Shown: piece by piece, positions 42,344 to 52,502 of the stretch
Layout of the letters: each line of letters opens with the position of its first letter
Numbering within the stretch: position 1 is the stretch's first letter
DNA from: Pedobacter lusitanus
GTDB taxonomy: Bacteria; Bacteroidota; Bacteroidia; Sphingobacteriales; Sphingobacteriaceae
DNA length: 64,000 bases
Direction: 5' to 3'
Assembly: GCF_040026395.1 (NCBI RefSeq)
Contig: NZ_CP157278.1
Span: forward strand, 3,348,001-3,412,000
Translations under genes and position numbers: made by a program
Notes under the pieces: generated by a model
Seen by the model: the letters and a program-made list of their open reading frames with translations, nothing else
What the model was told of the DNA's origin: nothing
The model's database searches: none

Positions 42344-43639
42344 ATGAAATATCAGAATCCTGAAAATAAACTCTTTGTTAAAAACAGAACAAATTTCAAT
42401 AAACACCTAAAAAACAATTCATTAGCTATATTCAATTCCAATGATGAGTTTCCAAGAAGCGGGGACCAGAGTTTCCCTTTTAAACAAAATTGTGACCTGT
42501 TTTATCTTTCCGGGATAGACCAGGAAAAAACAATATTGCTGCTTTATCCTGATTGTCCTAATCCCTTATATAGAGAAGTCCTTTTTTTAAGACAGACAAA
42601 TGAGCACATCAAAATATGGGAAGGTCATAAGTATACCAAACCGATGGCAGAACTTGCCTCCGGCATAAAAAAAATCTACTGGCTGGAAGATTTTGACAAT
42701 ATTATTCACAGTATTATTCCTTATGCAGATCACATTTACCTGAATACCAATGAGAATGACAGCAGCCCGCATACAGTTGCTTACCGGGATATCCGTTTTA
42801 TTGAAGAGATGAAAAAGAGATACCCGCTGCATCATTATGAAAGAGCGGCACCGATTATGCGTCAGCTTCGCGAAACAAAATCTGCCGAAGAAGTGCAGTT
42901 AATCCAAAAAGCATGTGATATTACAAAAGATGCTTTTATCCGGGTACTTAAATTTACGCGTCCCGAAGTAACAGAATACGAGATAGAGGCGGAGATTATC
43001 CATGAATTTATCAGACAACGGGCTACCGGACATGCCTATCCGCCAATTATCGCTTCAGGCAATAATGCAAACATTCTCCATTATGGCGATAATAATCAGA
43101 CATGCAAAGAGAATGAATTAATCCTGATGGACTTCGGTGCAGAATACGCTAATTACAACGCAGATTTATCCCGTACCATTCCTGTCAGTGGCAGATTTAC
43201 ACCAAGACAAAAAGATGTTTACAAGTCAGTACAGCATGTAATGCAGGAAGCGAAGAAATTAATGATACCCGGCACTTCAATAAATGATTATAATACCAAT
43301 GCCGGTGAGCTAATGACTGAACAACTGGTCAGACTTGGGTTAATCTCTCTGGAAGAAATAAAAAATCAGAACCCGGCATATCCCGCTTATAAAAAGTATT
43401 TCATGCATGGGATAAGCCATCACCTTGGTCTGGATGTTCATGATTTCGCTGGCAGATATACACCTTTCACTGCAGGTAATCTGCTAACCTGCGAGCCCGG
43501 AATTTATATTCCTGCAGAAGGTTTCGGTATCCGTCTGGAAAATAACATATTGATAACAGCAGATGGCAATATCGATTTAATGGCTGAAATTCCGCTTGAA
43601 GCAGAAGAAATTGAAGAAATCATGAATAGTCCCATCTAA
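42344..43639 (+). CDS. Aminopeptidase P family metallopeptidase (Xaa-Pro aminopeptidase, M24B)
   Basis: A dimetal peptidase that removes N-terminal residues before Pro. The N-terminal AMP_N domain (with RSGDQSFPFKQNCDLFYLSG) is followed by the pita-bread catalytic domain. Metal ligands are seen in LMDFGAEYANYNADLSRT (two Asp), HGISHHLGLDVHD (His), CEPGIYIP (Glu) and GIRLENNILIT (Glu). The 431-residue length is normal. A glycosyltransferase gene follows 25 bases later, but a functional link is not evident. Confidence 0.93.
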   Translation: MKYQNPENKLFVKNRTNFNKHLKNNSLAIFNSNDEFPRSGDQSFPFKQNCDLFYLSGIDQEKTILLLYPDCPNPLYREVLFLRQTNEHIKIWEGHKYTKPMAELASGIKKIYWLEDFDNIIHSIIPYADHIYLNTNENDSSPHTVAYRDIRFIEEMKKRYPLHHYERAAPIMRQLRETKSAEEVQLIQKACDITKDAFIRVLKFTRPEVTEYEIEAEIIHEFIRQRATGHAYPPIIASGNNANILHYGDNNQTCKENELILMDFGAEYANYNADLSRTIPVSGRFTPRQKDVYKSVQHVMQEAKKLMIPGTSINDYNTNAGELMTEQLVRLGLISLEEIKNQNPAYPAYKKYFMHGISHHLGLDVHDFAGRYTPFTAGNLLTCEPGIYIPAEGFGIRLENNILITADGNIDLMAEIPLEAEEIEEIMNSPI

Positions 43640-43664
43640 ATTTAAGCAGCAACAATTATAAAAC

Positions 43665-44318
43665 ATGTCAATACCCAAAATCATACATCAGACATTCAAA
43701 ACGTCTAAGCTACCTTTGATAACCCGCTGGCATATTGCAGGATTCAGAAGAAAAAACCCGGACTATGTTTATGAATTTTATGATGACAAACGTATTGAAG
43801 CCTTCCTGTCAGAAGAATTTGGTGAAGATATTTTATCTCTTTATCAAAGAATTAATATAGGTGCAGCTAAAGCAGATTTTTTCAGATACGCGGTACTCTA
43901 TAAAAAAGGCGGGGTTTACCTGGATATTGACAGTGGGATAAATGGCCGTCTTGACAATTTCATTCTCCCCGGCGACAAGGCCGTGGTCTCTCCCGAAGGA
44001 AATCCTGACATGTTTGTACAATGGGCGTTAATATATGAACCGCATCACCCATTCCTAAAAAAAACCCTTGAGCTGATGTACGGGAACATCAGAAGCAACA
44101 GGTATCCACATGATGTTCATCAAATGACAGGACCATCAGTTTACACCAGAGCTGTTCGTGAATGTTTAACAGAATCGCCGGATATTCCTCATCGTCTAAC
44201 CGGGGTAGACTATGATCATCATTTCAGATTTAAGTACCCATTAAGCAAACTGCTCTATGAAAAAGGGGAACACTGGAAGAAAGCTCAGCTGACTAAACCT
44301 GTACTAAAACCGGAATAA
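43665..44318 (+). CDS. Glycosyltransferase with DXD motif (GT32/OCH1-like)
   Basis: A 217-residue enzyme that adds a sugar to a surface glycan. It begins SIPKIIHQTFKTSKLP, as OCH1/capsular-sugar transferases do. The nucleotide-sugar/metal motif DXD appears as YLDIDSG, preceded by AAKADFFRYAVLYKKGGVY, a GT32 signature. It lies at the left end of the polysaccharide region. Donor and acceptor cannot be deduced. Confidence 0.88.
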   Translation: MSIPKIIHQTFKTSKLPLITRWHIAGFRRKNPDYVYEFYDDKRIEAFLSEEFGEDILSLYQRINIGAAKADFFRYAVLYKKGGVYLDIDSGINGRLDNFILPGDKAVVSPEGNPDMFVQWALIYEPHHPFLKKTLELMYGNIRSNRYPHDVHQMTGPSVYTRAVRECLTESPDIPHRLTGVDYDHHFRFKYPLSKLLYEKGEHWKKAQLTKPVLKPE

Positions 44319-44358
44319 AACTATCTTTGCCTTATCAAATACCCAAATTAATTTAATC

Positions 44359-45234
44359 ATGAAAGTTGCCGGTTTTACCTTTATCAGAAATGCAGTAGTA
44401 AATGACTATCCTATTGTTGAAGCAATCTGCTCAATTCTACCTATTTGCGATGAGTTTGTCGTTGCTGTGGGAAACTCCGGAGATGACACCAGAAAATTAA
44501 TTGAGCGTATCAACTCTCCAAAAATAAAGATCATAGATACAATCTGGGAGGAGAACCTCAGAGAAGGCGGGGCTGTGTTTGCTTCCGAAACCAATAAAGC
44601 TTTTGAAAATATATCCAAAGATGCCGACTGGGCATTCTATATACAGGGTGACGAATGTGTTCATGAAAATGACCTCCCGGAAATTCTGAAACAGATGCAG
44701 GACAACCTGGATGATAAACAGGTAGAGGGCTTACTTTTCAAGTATAACCACTTCTATGGCTCTTATGATTATATAGCCGAATCAAGAAGATGGTACAGAA
44801 GAGAAATCCGCATTGTAAGAAGAAATCTCAACGTCAGTTCGTACAGAGATGCTCAGGGTTTCAGAATTGACGGAAGAAAAATAAATGTAAAATTAATCAA
44901 TGCTTTCATTAACCATTATGGCTGGGTAAAACCGCCACACGGACTAGTGAAAAAAGGGTTAAACTTCAATACATTTTATGATCCCAATGCCGTTATCAGA
45001 GAGGTGCCTGTAACCGCTACTTTTGATTATGGCAATGCCGATAAGTTAAATCATTTCAAAGGAACACATCCGGCAGTCATGACCGGGCGTATCCATAAGG
45101 CTAACTGGAAATTCAGCATCGACCCTACAAAAACCAAAAATAACGACAGCTTCCGTATCAAATTATTATTAAAAATATATAAGCTTACGGGAATCAGAAT
45201 AGGTGAATATAAAAACTACAAGCTGATCCGGTAG
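44359..45234 (+). CDS. Glycosyltransferase family 2-like protein
   Basis: A 291-residue protein opening KVAGFTFIRNAVVNDYPIVE, the start of a GT-A fold, with CDEFVVAVGNSGDDT in the nucleotide-binding strand and a QGDE motif in place of DXD. The segment ESRRWYRREIRIVRRN is conserved in related proteins. It is probably membrane-associated or cytoplasmic and adds a sugar to glycan or lipid A core. Its stop is one base from the stop of convergent meaB. Confidence 0.85.
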   Translation: MKVAGFTFIRNAVVNDYPIVEAICSILPICDEFVVAVGNSGDDTRKLIERINSPKIKIIDTIWEENLREGGAVFASETNKAFENISKDADWAFYIQGDECVHENDLPEILKQMQDNLDDKQVEGLLFKYNHFYGSYDYIAESRRWYRREIRIVRRNLNVSSYRDAQGFRIDGRKINVKLINAFINHYGWVKPPHGLVKKGLNFNTFYDPNAVIREVPVTATFDYGNADKLNHFKGTHPAVMTGRIHKANWKFSIDPTKTKNNDSFRIKLLLKIYKLTGIRIGEYKNYKLIR

Positions 45235-45235
45235 A

Positions 45236-46126
45236 CTATCTGTACTGATTAATAAACTTATACAAATTAAAATTATCCTCCGCATAGGCCCCGGCAATTT
45301 TTTGCTGGAGGTCTGTTCTGATTATATCCTTCATTCTGTAATTCTGAATTAACCTGAATGCCTTTTCTACATACAGGTATATTTTCCGCTCATTTTCATG
45401 AACAGGTGCTTCGTTAATCCAGTTTAGCAATTCATCAATACCCGTCCCCTTATCAGCAACCGTTTTAAAAACAGGAACAACGGTATGACGCTGATGCAGC
45501 ATCTTGGTAAGATTATTCGCAAATGTAGCTGCGCCATCCCTGTCTGCCTTATTAACTACAAAAACATTTCCGATTTCCATTAAACCCGATTTAATATGCT
45601 GAATTTCGTCACCCGCCTCAGGTACTAAAACTACGATGGTTAAATCTGCCAGACCCGCAATTTCTATTTCTGACTGCCCAACTCCAACAGTTTCCACAAT
45701 GATATAATCAAAATCAGCAGACCTCAGTACATCCACCATTTCAATAATCTTTGCAGAGAGTCCACCAACTGACCCTCTTGTTGCTACCGAGCGGATAAAT
45801 ACATTAGGTTTATTAAAATGTGCAGACATCCGGATCCGGTCCCCTAAAAGTGATCCCAGATTAAACGGAGAAGTAGGATCTACTGCAATAACAGCTATAC
45901 GTTTTCCTTTTTCAGTCCATTTTTCAATCATCGCATTGACTAATGTACTCTTACCAGCACCTGGAGGGCCTGTAATACCAATCACAGGAACCTGCTGATT
46001 AATCTGTATTTCTTTTAATAACTCTTCACTCCCGTTTATACTATTCTCGACCAAAGTAAGAGCTCTGGCCAACGCAATAAAATTTCCCTTCTTAATATCA
46101 GCAACAAGCGACAAGCAGCTATTCAT
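45236..46126 (-). CDS. meaB: Methylmalonyl-CoA mutase-associated GTPase MeaB/ArgK
   Basis: A G3E P-loop GTPase that loads and protects adenosylcobalamin-dependent methylmalonyl-CoA mutase. Walker A GPPGAGKS lies at residues 53-60, the switch segment in VIAVDPTSPFNLGSLLGDR, a further motif in IVETVGVGQSE, and NKAD is the guanine-specificity motif. Length 296 residues is close to normal. The mutase genes are not in the window. It sits between glycosyltransferase and ABC transporter genes without functional relation. Confidence 0.93.
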   Translation of the reverse strand: MNSCLSLVADIKKGNFIALARALTLVENSINGSEELLKEIQINQQVPVIGITGPPGAGKSTLVNAMIEKWTEKGKRIAVIAVDPTSPFNLGSLLGDRIRMSAHFNKPNVFIRSVATRGSVGGLSAKIIEMVDVLRSADFDYIIVETVGVGQSEIEIAGLADLTIVVLVPEAGDEIQHIKSGLMEIGNVFVVNKADRDGAATFANNLTKMLHQRHTVVPVFKTVADKGTGIDELLNWINEAPVHENERKIYLYVEKAFRLIQNYRMKDIIRTDLQQKIAGAYAEDNFNLYKFINQYR

Positions 46127-46211
46127 TTTTGATTTTTTTTAACGTTCGATCTGAATCATCACCGGAACTCTGTAATGGCATAGAAAGCCAGTAAATAATA
46201 CCAATTATAAA

Positions 46212-46236
46212 CAAAGCTAGTAAATCCGTAGCTTTG
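46212..46236. promoter_or_regulatory. Back-to-back -7 elements between meaB and the ABC transporter
   Basis: CAAAGCTA and TAGCTTTG form a perfect 8-bp inverted repeat with a 9-base spacer. Each arm reads TAGCTTTG, matching TAnnTTTG, in the direction of the gene on its side: the plus arm ends 18 bases before the ABC start codon, the minus arm lies about 85 bases from the meaB ATG. The dyad could instead be a regulator site. Confidence 0.4.
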
Positions 46237-46254
46237 AAAAATTTTTAAATTCTG

Positions 46255-48069
46255 ATGAAGATCTATTTCAGGCTATTAAGCTTTGCAAAACCAATTGAGA
46301 AATACGCTATTCCATATATTATAGTGACCTTATTAGCCATTTTCTTTAACACATTCCTATTCACCTTATTAGGTCCGTTACTGGAAACCCTTTTTTCTAC
46401 TACAAAAGTAACGATGCTGGAAAAAGCCTCAACGCTTGACTTTATTGGCCAGTTCAATAGTTATATCAACTTCACTATAGTCACTTATGGTAAATTATAT
46501 ACCTTAAAGATAGTTTGTGCTATTATTGTCGGCAGTGTCTTTTTGGCCAATTTTTTCCGTTACATGTCTCAGCGCATCATGGAAGACCTGAGAGTTCACA
46601 CTTTGCTTAATTTACGCCGTGCAGTTTTCAATAACGTTATGGATCAGCATATCGGCTACTTCAGCAATGAGAAGAAGGGTGATATTATCTCTAAAATTGC
46701 TTCAGATGTTCAGGTCGTACAAGGTACAGTTACCAATACCCTCCAGGTCGTTTTTAAAGAACCTGTCCAGGTAATATTTTATATTGGAGTTTTATTATCT
46801 ATTTCCATAAAACTGACCGTCTTTTCCCTTCTTGTTATTCCGGTTTCCGGCTTTATCATTAGTAAAATTGTTAAAAGATTGAGACATCAGGCAAAAGAAC
46901 TGCATGAAAGTTTTGCCAAAATGATTGGGTTCTTAGACGAAGCATTAGGCGGGATAAGAATTATTAAAGCCTTTAATGCAACCTCAAGAATAAAAGATAA
47001 GTTTCAGAATGAAAACATTTATTATTCCGATTTAACCAGAAAAATAGCCCGCAGGCAGCAACTGGCCTCGCCGGTATCTCAAACGCTGGGAGTTCTTGTC
47101 GTTGTTTTCATTGTATTATACGGAGGATCGATGATCCTGAGCAATCAGGGAGATCTTACTCCTTCTAAATTCCTGGTATATATTGCCGTATTTTCACAGG
47201 TGATGCAACCAATCAAAGCGTTGTCAGATTCCTTTAGTGCAATCCATACCGGGATAGCAGCCGGTGAAAGAGTTCTAGATCTGGTAGATATTAAACCAGA
47301 ATTAACGGATAAAGAAAACGCTGTCCAGCTTAATGAATTTAATGACCGCATTCAATTTGACCATGTCTTTTTCAATTATGGAGAAAAAGAAGTCCTGAAA
47401 GATATCAATATAACAATTACCAAAGGTCAGACCGTTGCTCTGGTTGGTCCTTCCGGAGGCGGAAAAAGTACATTGATAGATCTTATCCCAAGGTTTTATG
47501 ATCCAAAATCCGGCAGTGTCCTTATTGACGGTGTCAATCTGAAAGATGCAGCGCTCAACAGCCTTAGACATCAGATGGGAACAGTTAATCAGGAGTCTAT
47601 CCTTTTTAATGACACGATCTATAATAATATTGCATTCGGAAAACCAGAAGCAACCCAGGAAGAGGTTATTGCTGCTGCAAAAATTGCCAATGCACATGAT
47701 TTCATTCTGAATACAGAAAATGGCTATGAAACCAGCATAGGAGACAGGGGTAATAAATTATCAGGCGGCCAGAAACAAAGGATATGTATTGCCAGAGCCG
47801 TATTGGCTAATCCACCGATCATGCTGCTCGATGAAGCAACTTCAGCACTGGATACAGAATCAGAAAAACTGGTACAGGATGCCTTAAACAACCTGATGAA
47901 AAACAGGACTTCTATTGTGATTGCACACAGATTAAGTACAATTCAGCATGCAGACACCATTATTGTAATAGATAACGGGACAGTTTCAGAGCGCGGCACC
48001 CACCTTGAATTACTTGCGCAGAATGGTCTTTACAAAAGACTTATTGACATGCAGACTTTTGCAGATTAA
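46255..48069 (+). CDS. MsbA-like ABC transporter, fused permease and ATPase
   Basis: A 604-residue half-transporter that works as a dimer to flip lipid-linked molecules or export a substrate. Six membrane helices (residues about 15-310) include the MsbA-type region (FFRYMSQRIMEDLRVHTL); the ATPase domain has Walker A GPSGGGKST near residue 400, LSGGQKQR signature near 502, and Walker B IMLLDEATSALD. The close glycosyltransferase genes suggest lipid A or lipid-linked glycan flipping. A housekeeping MsbA role is also possible. Confidence 0.93.
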   Translation: MKIYFRLLSFAKPIEKYAIPYIIVTLLAIFFNTFLFTLLGPLLETLFSTTKVTMLEKASTLDFIGQFNSYINFTIVTYGKLYTLKIVCAIIVGSVFLANFFRYMSQRIMEDLRVHTLLNLRRAVFNNVMDQHIGYFSNEKKGDIISKIASDVQVVQGTVTNTLQVVFKEPVQVIFYIGVLLSISIKLTVFSLLVIPVSGFIISKIVKRLRHQAKELHESFAKMIGFLDEALGGIRIIKAFNATSRIKDKFQNENIYYSDLTRKIARRQQLASPVSQTLGVLVVVFIVLYGGSMILSNQGDLTPSKFLVYIAVFSQVMQPIKALSDSFSAIHTGIAAGERVLDLVDIKPELTDKENAVQLNEFNDRIQFDHVFFNYGEKEVLKDINITITKGQTVALVGPSGGGKSTLIDLIPRFYDPKSGSVLIDGVNLKDAALNSLRHQMGTVNQESILFNDTIYNNIAFGKPEATQEEVIAAAKIANAHDFILNTENGYETSIGDRGNKLSGGQKQRICIARAVLANPPIMLLDEATSALDTESEKLVQDALNNLMKNRTSIVIAHRLSTIQHADTIIVIDNGTVSERGTHLELLAQNGLYKRLIDMQTFAD

Positions 48070-48099
48070 CGAATATAAAAATATAACCTTTTAGCCGAA

Positions 48100-49152
48100 A
48101 TGAAATTAGCCTTTGATTGTGAACGAATGAAATATGCTCATACAGGAATATTTGAGTATTGTCATCAATTGGGGCAGGCACTGAAGGCAGATAAAAGTGC
48201 AGCAGATCAGATCAGTTATTATCTTAAACCTGATCTGCAGCAATATTTTGATGCTGAAGATCATTTTCTTAATCAGAACAGCTTACAGAAATTCATTTTC
48301 CCCAGACACCGTCATATAGATCTCTGGCATACAACTTATCAGCTATCATCTTATATCCCGGTTAGTAAGTCCATTAAACGGGTGCTGACCATTCATGATC
48401 TTAACTTTCTCCATGAGGGCAAGTCTTTGTCAAAAACAAATTACTACTTAAAGAAACATCAAAAAAACATAGACCTTGCAGATCATATTGTAGCAATATC
48501 AAACTTTACGAAACAAGATATTCTCAAAAATCTGGATACAGGTAATAAACCCATAACTGTTATCTATAATGGCTGCGCTGAAGGTATCCTTTCTGCACAA
48601 ACCATCCCGGCATACATTGCTGCAAAGCCATTCCTTTTTGCTTTAGGCACCGTAAATCCCAAAAAGAATTTTCACGTCTTAATCCCCCTGCTAACCGGAA
48701 ACGATTACGAACTGATTATTGCCGGAAAAACTGAACCTGACTACAGAGACAAAATAATGGCCGAAGCGAGCAGCTATCAGGTAGCAGACAGAGTAAAAGT
48801 TATCGGTCCTGTATCAGAGCAGGAAAAATTATGGTATTATAAAAACTGTGAAGCTTTTTTATTCCCATCCATTGCCGAAGGTTTTGGTATTCCGCCTATA
48901 GAAGCAATGAGATTTGGTAAACCGACTTTTCTGTCCAGTGCGACTTCACTACCTGAAATAGGAGGTGATGTAGCTTATTATTTCAACAGCTATGAGCCTG
49001 CAGCTATAAAACAAGTATTTGAGGATGGCATGAATGCCTATAACCGGCTTCAACCTGCACAGGAAATCATCAGACACGCTAAACAGTTTAACTGGGATAA
49101 CAGTGCCAAAGCCTACTGGAAAGTATACAGAGAGACGTTAAATCAATCGTAA
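48100..49152 (+). CDS. Glycosyltransferase family 4 (GT-B fold)
   Basis: A 350-residue retaining glycosyltransferase. The N-terminal domain opens MKLAFDCERMKYAHTGIFEY; the C-terminal donor-binding domain has LFALGTVNPKKNFHVLI and the EX7E motif region in FPSIAEGFGIPPIEAMRFGKP. It follows the ABC transporter by 30 bases on the same strand, so they may be cotranscribed. The sugar and acceptor are not known. Confidence 0.9.
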   Translation: MKLAFDCERMKYAHTGIFEYCHQLGQALKADKSAADQISYYLKPDLQQYFDAEDHFLNQNSLQKFIFPRHRHIDLWHTTYQLSSYIPVSKSIKRVLTIHDLNFLHEGKSLSKTNYYLKKHQKNIDLADHIVAISNFTKQDILKNLDTGNKPITVIYNGCAEGILSAQTIPAYIAAKPFLFALGTVNPKKNFHVLIPLLTGNDYELIIAGKTEPDYRDKIMAEASSYQVADRVKVIGPVSEQEKLWYYKNCEAFLFPSIAEGFGIPPIEAMRFGKPTFLSSATSLPEIGGDVAYYFNSYEPAAIKQVFEDGMNAYNRLQPAQEIIRHAKQFNWDNSAKAYWKVYRETLNQS

Positions 49153-49154
49153 AA

Positions 49155-50381
49155 TCAGGAATTCTTTTCAGACACAAAATCTATAGCCTTTGTCATTTTA
49201 CTAATCACTGCTTCCCAGCTATAATTTTCCGCTATATATTTCCTGCCATTATACTGCAGTGTATGCAGATCCATTCCTTTGCTTAAAATTTTATCCACAG
49301 CAAATTTAAAGCTTTCAAAATCGTTAAAAGTAAATCCTGCCTGACTATTTTCAATGTGATCTTTGAGCACTTCACAGTCTTTGTTGGCAATAACAGGGAC
49401 TCCGGCTAACATTCCCTCTAAAGTTACCAATGATAAACTTTCATACAAAGAAGGCATAACCAGTGCTTTTGCCTCCTGTAATAAAGCATATTTAACATCA
49501 TCGTCCACAAATCCCATACTGATAATATCTTCATGTTTAGGAATATCCATAAAAGCAGTTCCAACCAAAACCAGCTTTATTGCGTTTTTAGTAGCCTCTT
49601 TATATTTTAAGAAATTCTGAAACAGGATTTCTCCTCCTTTATCAGGATCTATTCTGCCAATGTAAATCAGATAAGGCTGATCAGATTTGAGGATTTCAGC
49701 AGCAGTAAATTTATGTTCAGGTATTACCTTCTCAATTCCTGCTCCGACAATGTCACTATAAATATCTGCGTTACTGAACAACCGGTTTACCAGTCTTTTT
49801 TCAGAAAGTGTAAGGTATAAAATAGCTTTTGGTGATTTAAAGAAAGACTTGTATACCGGTAAATAAATAGCCTCCTCATCATGCGCAGTAGGGATTAAAA
49901 TAGAACGGTCAGCTGCCGCTTTAAGCCCATATAGCGTAGGAAAATACAGATAAGTAAAAAAGATCACTGCATCATATTCATGATAACTGGTTTCCAGATA
50001 ACTGATCAGCCCTGGAGTAAACGGTCCTTGTTGCTTAGACCAGTCATAGCTTGTCTGTTCAAAATCCGTATGATCCTGAAGACCCAGTGTTTTTAATATT
50101 CTCTGAGAAAAAGTTCTGGATTGTAATTTCCTCACTAAACGATGTACCTTACTTTTATTCCTTTCCTGAGACGTACTAAACCTCCTCACCGTTACCCCGT
50201 TAATTGTTGTCACGCTTTCAGGATATTCATTGGCCCAGGTAAAATAATTCTTCGCACAGGAAGTCAGGATTTCAACCTCATACAGAGAGTTCAGTTTTTC
50301 AGCCAGCACTCTGCAAAGATATTCTGCACCGCCATTGACCTCTAAACCATATCGCTGTACAACCAGGGCAATTTTTTTCAT
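49155..50381 (-). CDS. Glycosyltransferase family 4
   Basis: A 408-residue GT-B enzyme. It starts KKIALVVQRYGLEVNGGAEY, the usual Gly-rich loop of the acceptor domain, and has YIGRIDPDKGGEILFQ and the EX7E region in MPSLYESLSLVTLEGMLAGV in the donor domain. It is on the opposite strand, converging with the previous gene (2-base gap). It probably works on the same surface glycan, but the strand change leaves it outside the operon. Confidence 0.9.
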   Translation of the reverse strand: MKKIALVVQRYGLEVNGGAEYLCRVLAEKLNSLYEVEILTSCAKNYFTWANEYPESVTTINGVTVRRFSTSQERNKSKVHRLVRKLQSRTFSQRILKTLGLQDHTDFEQTSYDWSKQQGPFTPGLISYLETSYHEYDAVIFFTYLYFPTLYGLKAAADRSILIPTAHDEEAIYLPVYKSFFKSPKAILYLTLSEKRLVNRLFSNADIYSDIVGAGIEKVIPEHKFTAAEILKSDQPYLIYIGRIDPDKGGEILFQNFLKYKEATKNAIKLVLVGTAFMDIPKHEDIISMGFVDDDVKYALLQEAKALVMPSLYESLSLVTLEGMLAGVPVIANKDCEVLKDHIENSQAGFTFNDFESFKFAVDKILSKGMDLHTLQYNGRKYIAENYSWEAVISKMTKAIDFVSEKNS

Positions 50382-50553
50382 TGGAATATATTTTCGTAGT
50401 AATATTTATGTCTTTAATGATGCTCAGTTAGCTGCACAAACTTACAAAAAAAACAAACTGGTTCTGTTTCGGCTGTATTTGAATAAAATTAACATTACCT
50501 TCGAGTCTTTATTCGCCTCTCAAACTGGGGCTGCAAGGCTTTAAAAGGCAATT

Positions 50554-51381
50554 ATGAGTATTAAATTATCAATAATTACCGTCAATTATAATGACAGTGC
50601 AGGGTTACAAAAAACAATTAACAGCGTTTTAAATCAATCCCTCCAAAATTTTGAATTTATAATTATTGATGGTAACAGCAATGACGGAAGTAAAGAATTA
50701 CTGCAGCAAAACAGTGAGCCGTCAATACGCTGGATAAGTGAGCCGGACAATGGCATTTATCATGCGATGAACAAAGGTACCCGCATGGCTACCGGAGAAT
50801 ACTTATTATTTTTAAATAGCGGAGATATACTATTCGATACAGAAGTGATTAAACAGGTTGACCAGGAAATAGATGGCACCTATGGTATTTACTATGGTGA
50901 TATTATCTTCGAGGAGCCTGAACAACAGAAAAAGATAGTATTTCCTGATAAACTTTCTTTCACGTTTTTTTACAAACAAAGTCTGTCACACCAGGCAAGC
51001 TTCATCAAAAAAGCGCTCTTTGATGAACTTTTTTTTTACAATGAAGACTTTAAAATCGTATCCGACTGGGAGTTTTTCACCTACGCGATTTGCAAACAGA
51101 ATATAACTTATAAACACCTGAATATATTAGTTACCATCTATGATGGGAACGGGATATCCTCCAATGCAGATAACTTAAAGCTGATGTATCAGGAGCGCGA
51201 AATTTCCCTGCGCAGGTATTTTCCTGCCTTTAAAGATGATTATACTCAGATAGGTGAACTGGAACACAAAAGAGTGAAGCAATTTTTTTATATCAAAGGG
51301 CATCCTTTTGCCTGGAAGATTTTAAAATTCTGCATTAAAGCAATTACGTTATTTCTCCCAAAGAACAAGATAAAAGAATGA
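50554..51381 (+). CDS. Glycosyltransferase family 2, WcaA/colanic-acid type
   Basis: A 275-residue GT-A enzyme. It opens KLSIITVNYNDSAGLQKTI with the nucleotide-binding strand, then IIDGNSNDGSKELL and ISEPDNGIYHAMNKG with the usual Asp residues; LLFLNSGDILFD is the acceptor region. It begins a three-gene run with overlapping stops and starts (ATGA-type joins). The sugar is unknown. Confidence 0.9.
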   Translation: MSIKLSIITVNYNDSAGLQKTINSVLNQSLQNFEFIIIDGNSNDGSKELLQQNSEPSIRWISEPDNGIYHAMNKGTRMATGEYLLFLNSGDILFDTEVIKQVDQEIDGTYGIYYGDIIFEEPEQQKKIVFPDKLSFTFFYKQSLSHQASFIKKALFDELFFYNEDFKIVSDWEFFTYAICKQNITYKHLNILVTIYDGNGISSNADNLKLMYQEREISLRRYFPAFKDDYTQIGELEHKRVKQFFYIKGHPFAWKILKFCIKAITLFLPKNKIKE

Positions 51382-52502
51382 CAAGAATACTGTTAGACCC
51401 GGAAATATTTATACTTCAGGAATTCGGTGGTATCTCCAGATATTACACAGAACTTTACAGTGCATTTGAAAATAATGCAGAGACACAAATTACCTGTCCC
51501 ATTCTTTACACTGATAATATTCATCTGAAAGAAACCCCGCTTTTCGAAAATAGCTATCAGCAAAAAAAATCCTTCTTAATTAAATGCAGTAAGCTATTGA
51601 GAGGATACTTACCGAGGAAACTAAAAAAGAAAAGCAAACAGAAAACCATATCTCTGCTAAAAAAACAGGAATTCGATGTATTTATACCTACTTACTACGA
51701 TCCCTATTTCCTGGACTATATAAAAACCAAGCCGTTTGTATTAACTGTATATGATATGATTCATGAATTGTATCCACATTATTTTACGAATGATAAGACA
51801 ACTGTTCCGAACAAAAAAATACTGCTGGAAAAAGCGACCAAAATAATTGCCATTTCAGAAAGTACAAAAAGAGATATTCTAAAGATCTATCCACATATCC
51901 CTGCAGAAAAAATCGATATCGTTTATTTGGCACATACAGTAAACACAGGAATTCAGACAAAAGTAGATACTCCTGAAAACTATATTTTATTTGTAGGTAA
52001 CAGGGCAGCTTATAAAAACTTTATTTTCTTTCTGAAGGCGATGTTACCTGTTCTGAAGGATCGTAAAGATCTTTACATCCTTTGTGCAGGGGGGAATGCA
52101 TTTAATGAAGAAGAAACCCATCTTATTCAGGAATCAGGTGTCAGAGATCAGCTTATACAACGTAATTTTAAAGATTCAGAATTAGCAGATTATTATAAAA
52201 AGGCTTTATGCTTTGTTTTTCCTTCCGAGTATGAAGGTTTTGGCATCCCGGTACTCGAAGCAATGGCATGCGGCTGCCCGGTAGTATTGACAAATCACAG
52301 TTCCTTTCCAGAGGTTGCCGGAGATGCTGGTATTTATTTTGAGCTTAATAATTCCACAGATTTAAAAGAGAAAATAATGAGATTACTGGATCATATTGAA
52401 ATCCGTGAAGAATATAAGCTGAAAGGAATAGCCCAGGCAGATAAATTCAACTGGAAGAAAACTACAGATGAATGTTTAAAAGTTTATCAAACAGTATTAT
52501 GA
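51378..52502 (+). CDS. Glycosyltransferase family 1/4 (GT-B fold)
   Basis: A 374-residue GT-B protein. It starts TRILLDPEIFILQEFGGIS, a common opening of mannosyltransferase B-like enzymes. The donor domain carries ILFVGNRAAYKNFIFFLKA and EX7E region FPSEYEGFGIPVLEAMACGC. The start overlaps the previous stop by 4 bases, and its stop overlaps the next start (ATGA), so the three genes are translationally coupled. Confidence 0.92.
   Translation: MTRILLDPEIFILQEFGGISRYYTELYSAFENNAETQITCPILYTDNIHLKETPLFENSYQQKKSFLIKCSKLLRGYLPRKLKKKSKQKTISLLKKQEFDVFIPTYYDPYFLDYIKTKPFVLTVYDMIHELYPHYFTNDKTTVPNKKILLEKATKIIAISESTKRDILKIYPHIPAEKIDIVYLAHTVNTGIQTKVDTPENYILFVGNRAAYKNFIFFLKAMLPVLKDRKDLYILCAGGNAFNEEETHLIQESGVRDQLIQRNFKDSELADYYKKALCFVFPSEYEGFGIPVLEAMACGCPVVLTNHSSFPEVAGDAGIYFELNNSTDLKEKIMRLLDHIEIREEYKLKGIAQADKFNWKKTTDECLKVYQTVL

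Noticed and set aside
47302..47697. 131-codon minus-strand frame inside the ABC transporter gene
   Set aside because: Antisense to the ATPase domain, including Walker A; Cys/Phe/Ile-rich with no motif.
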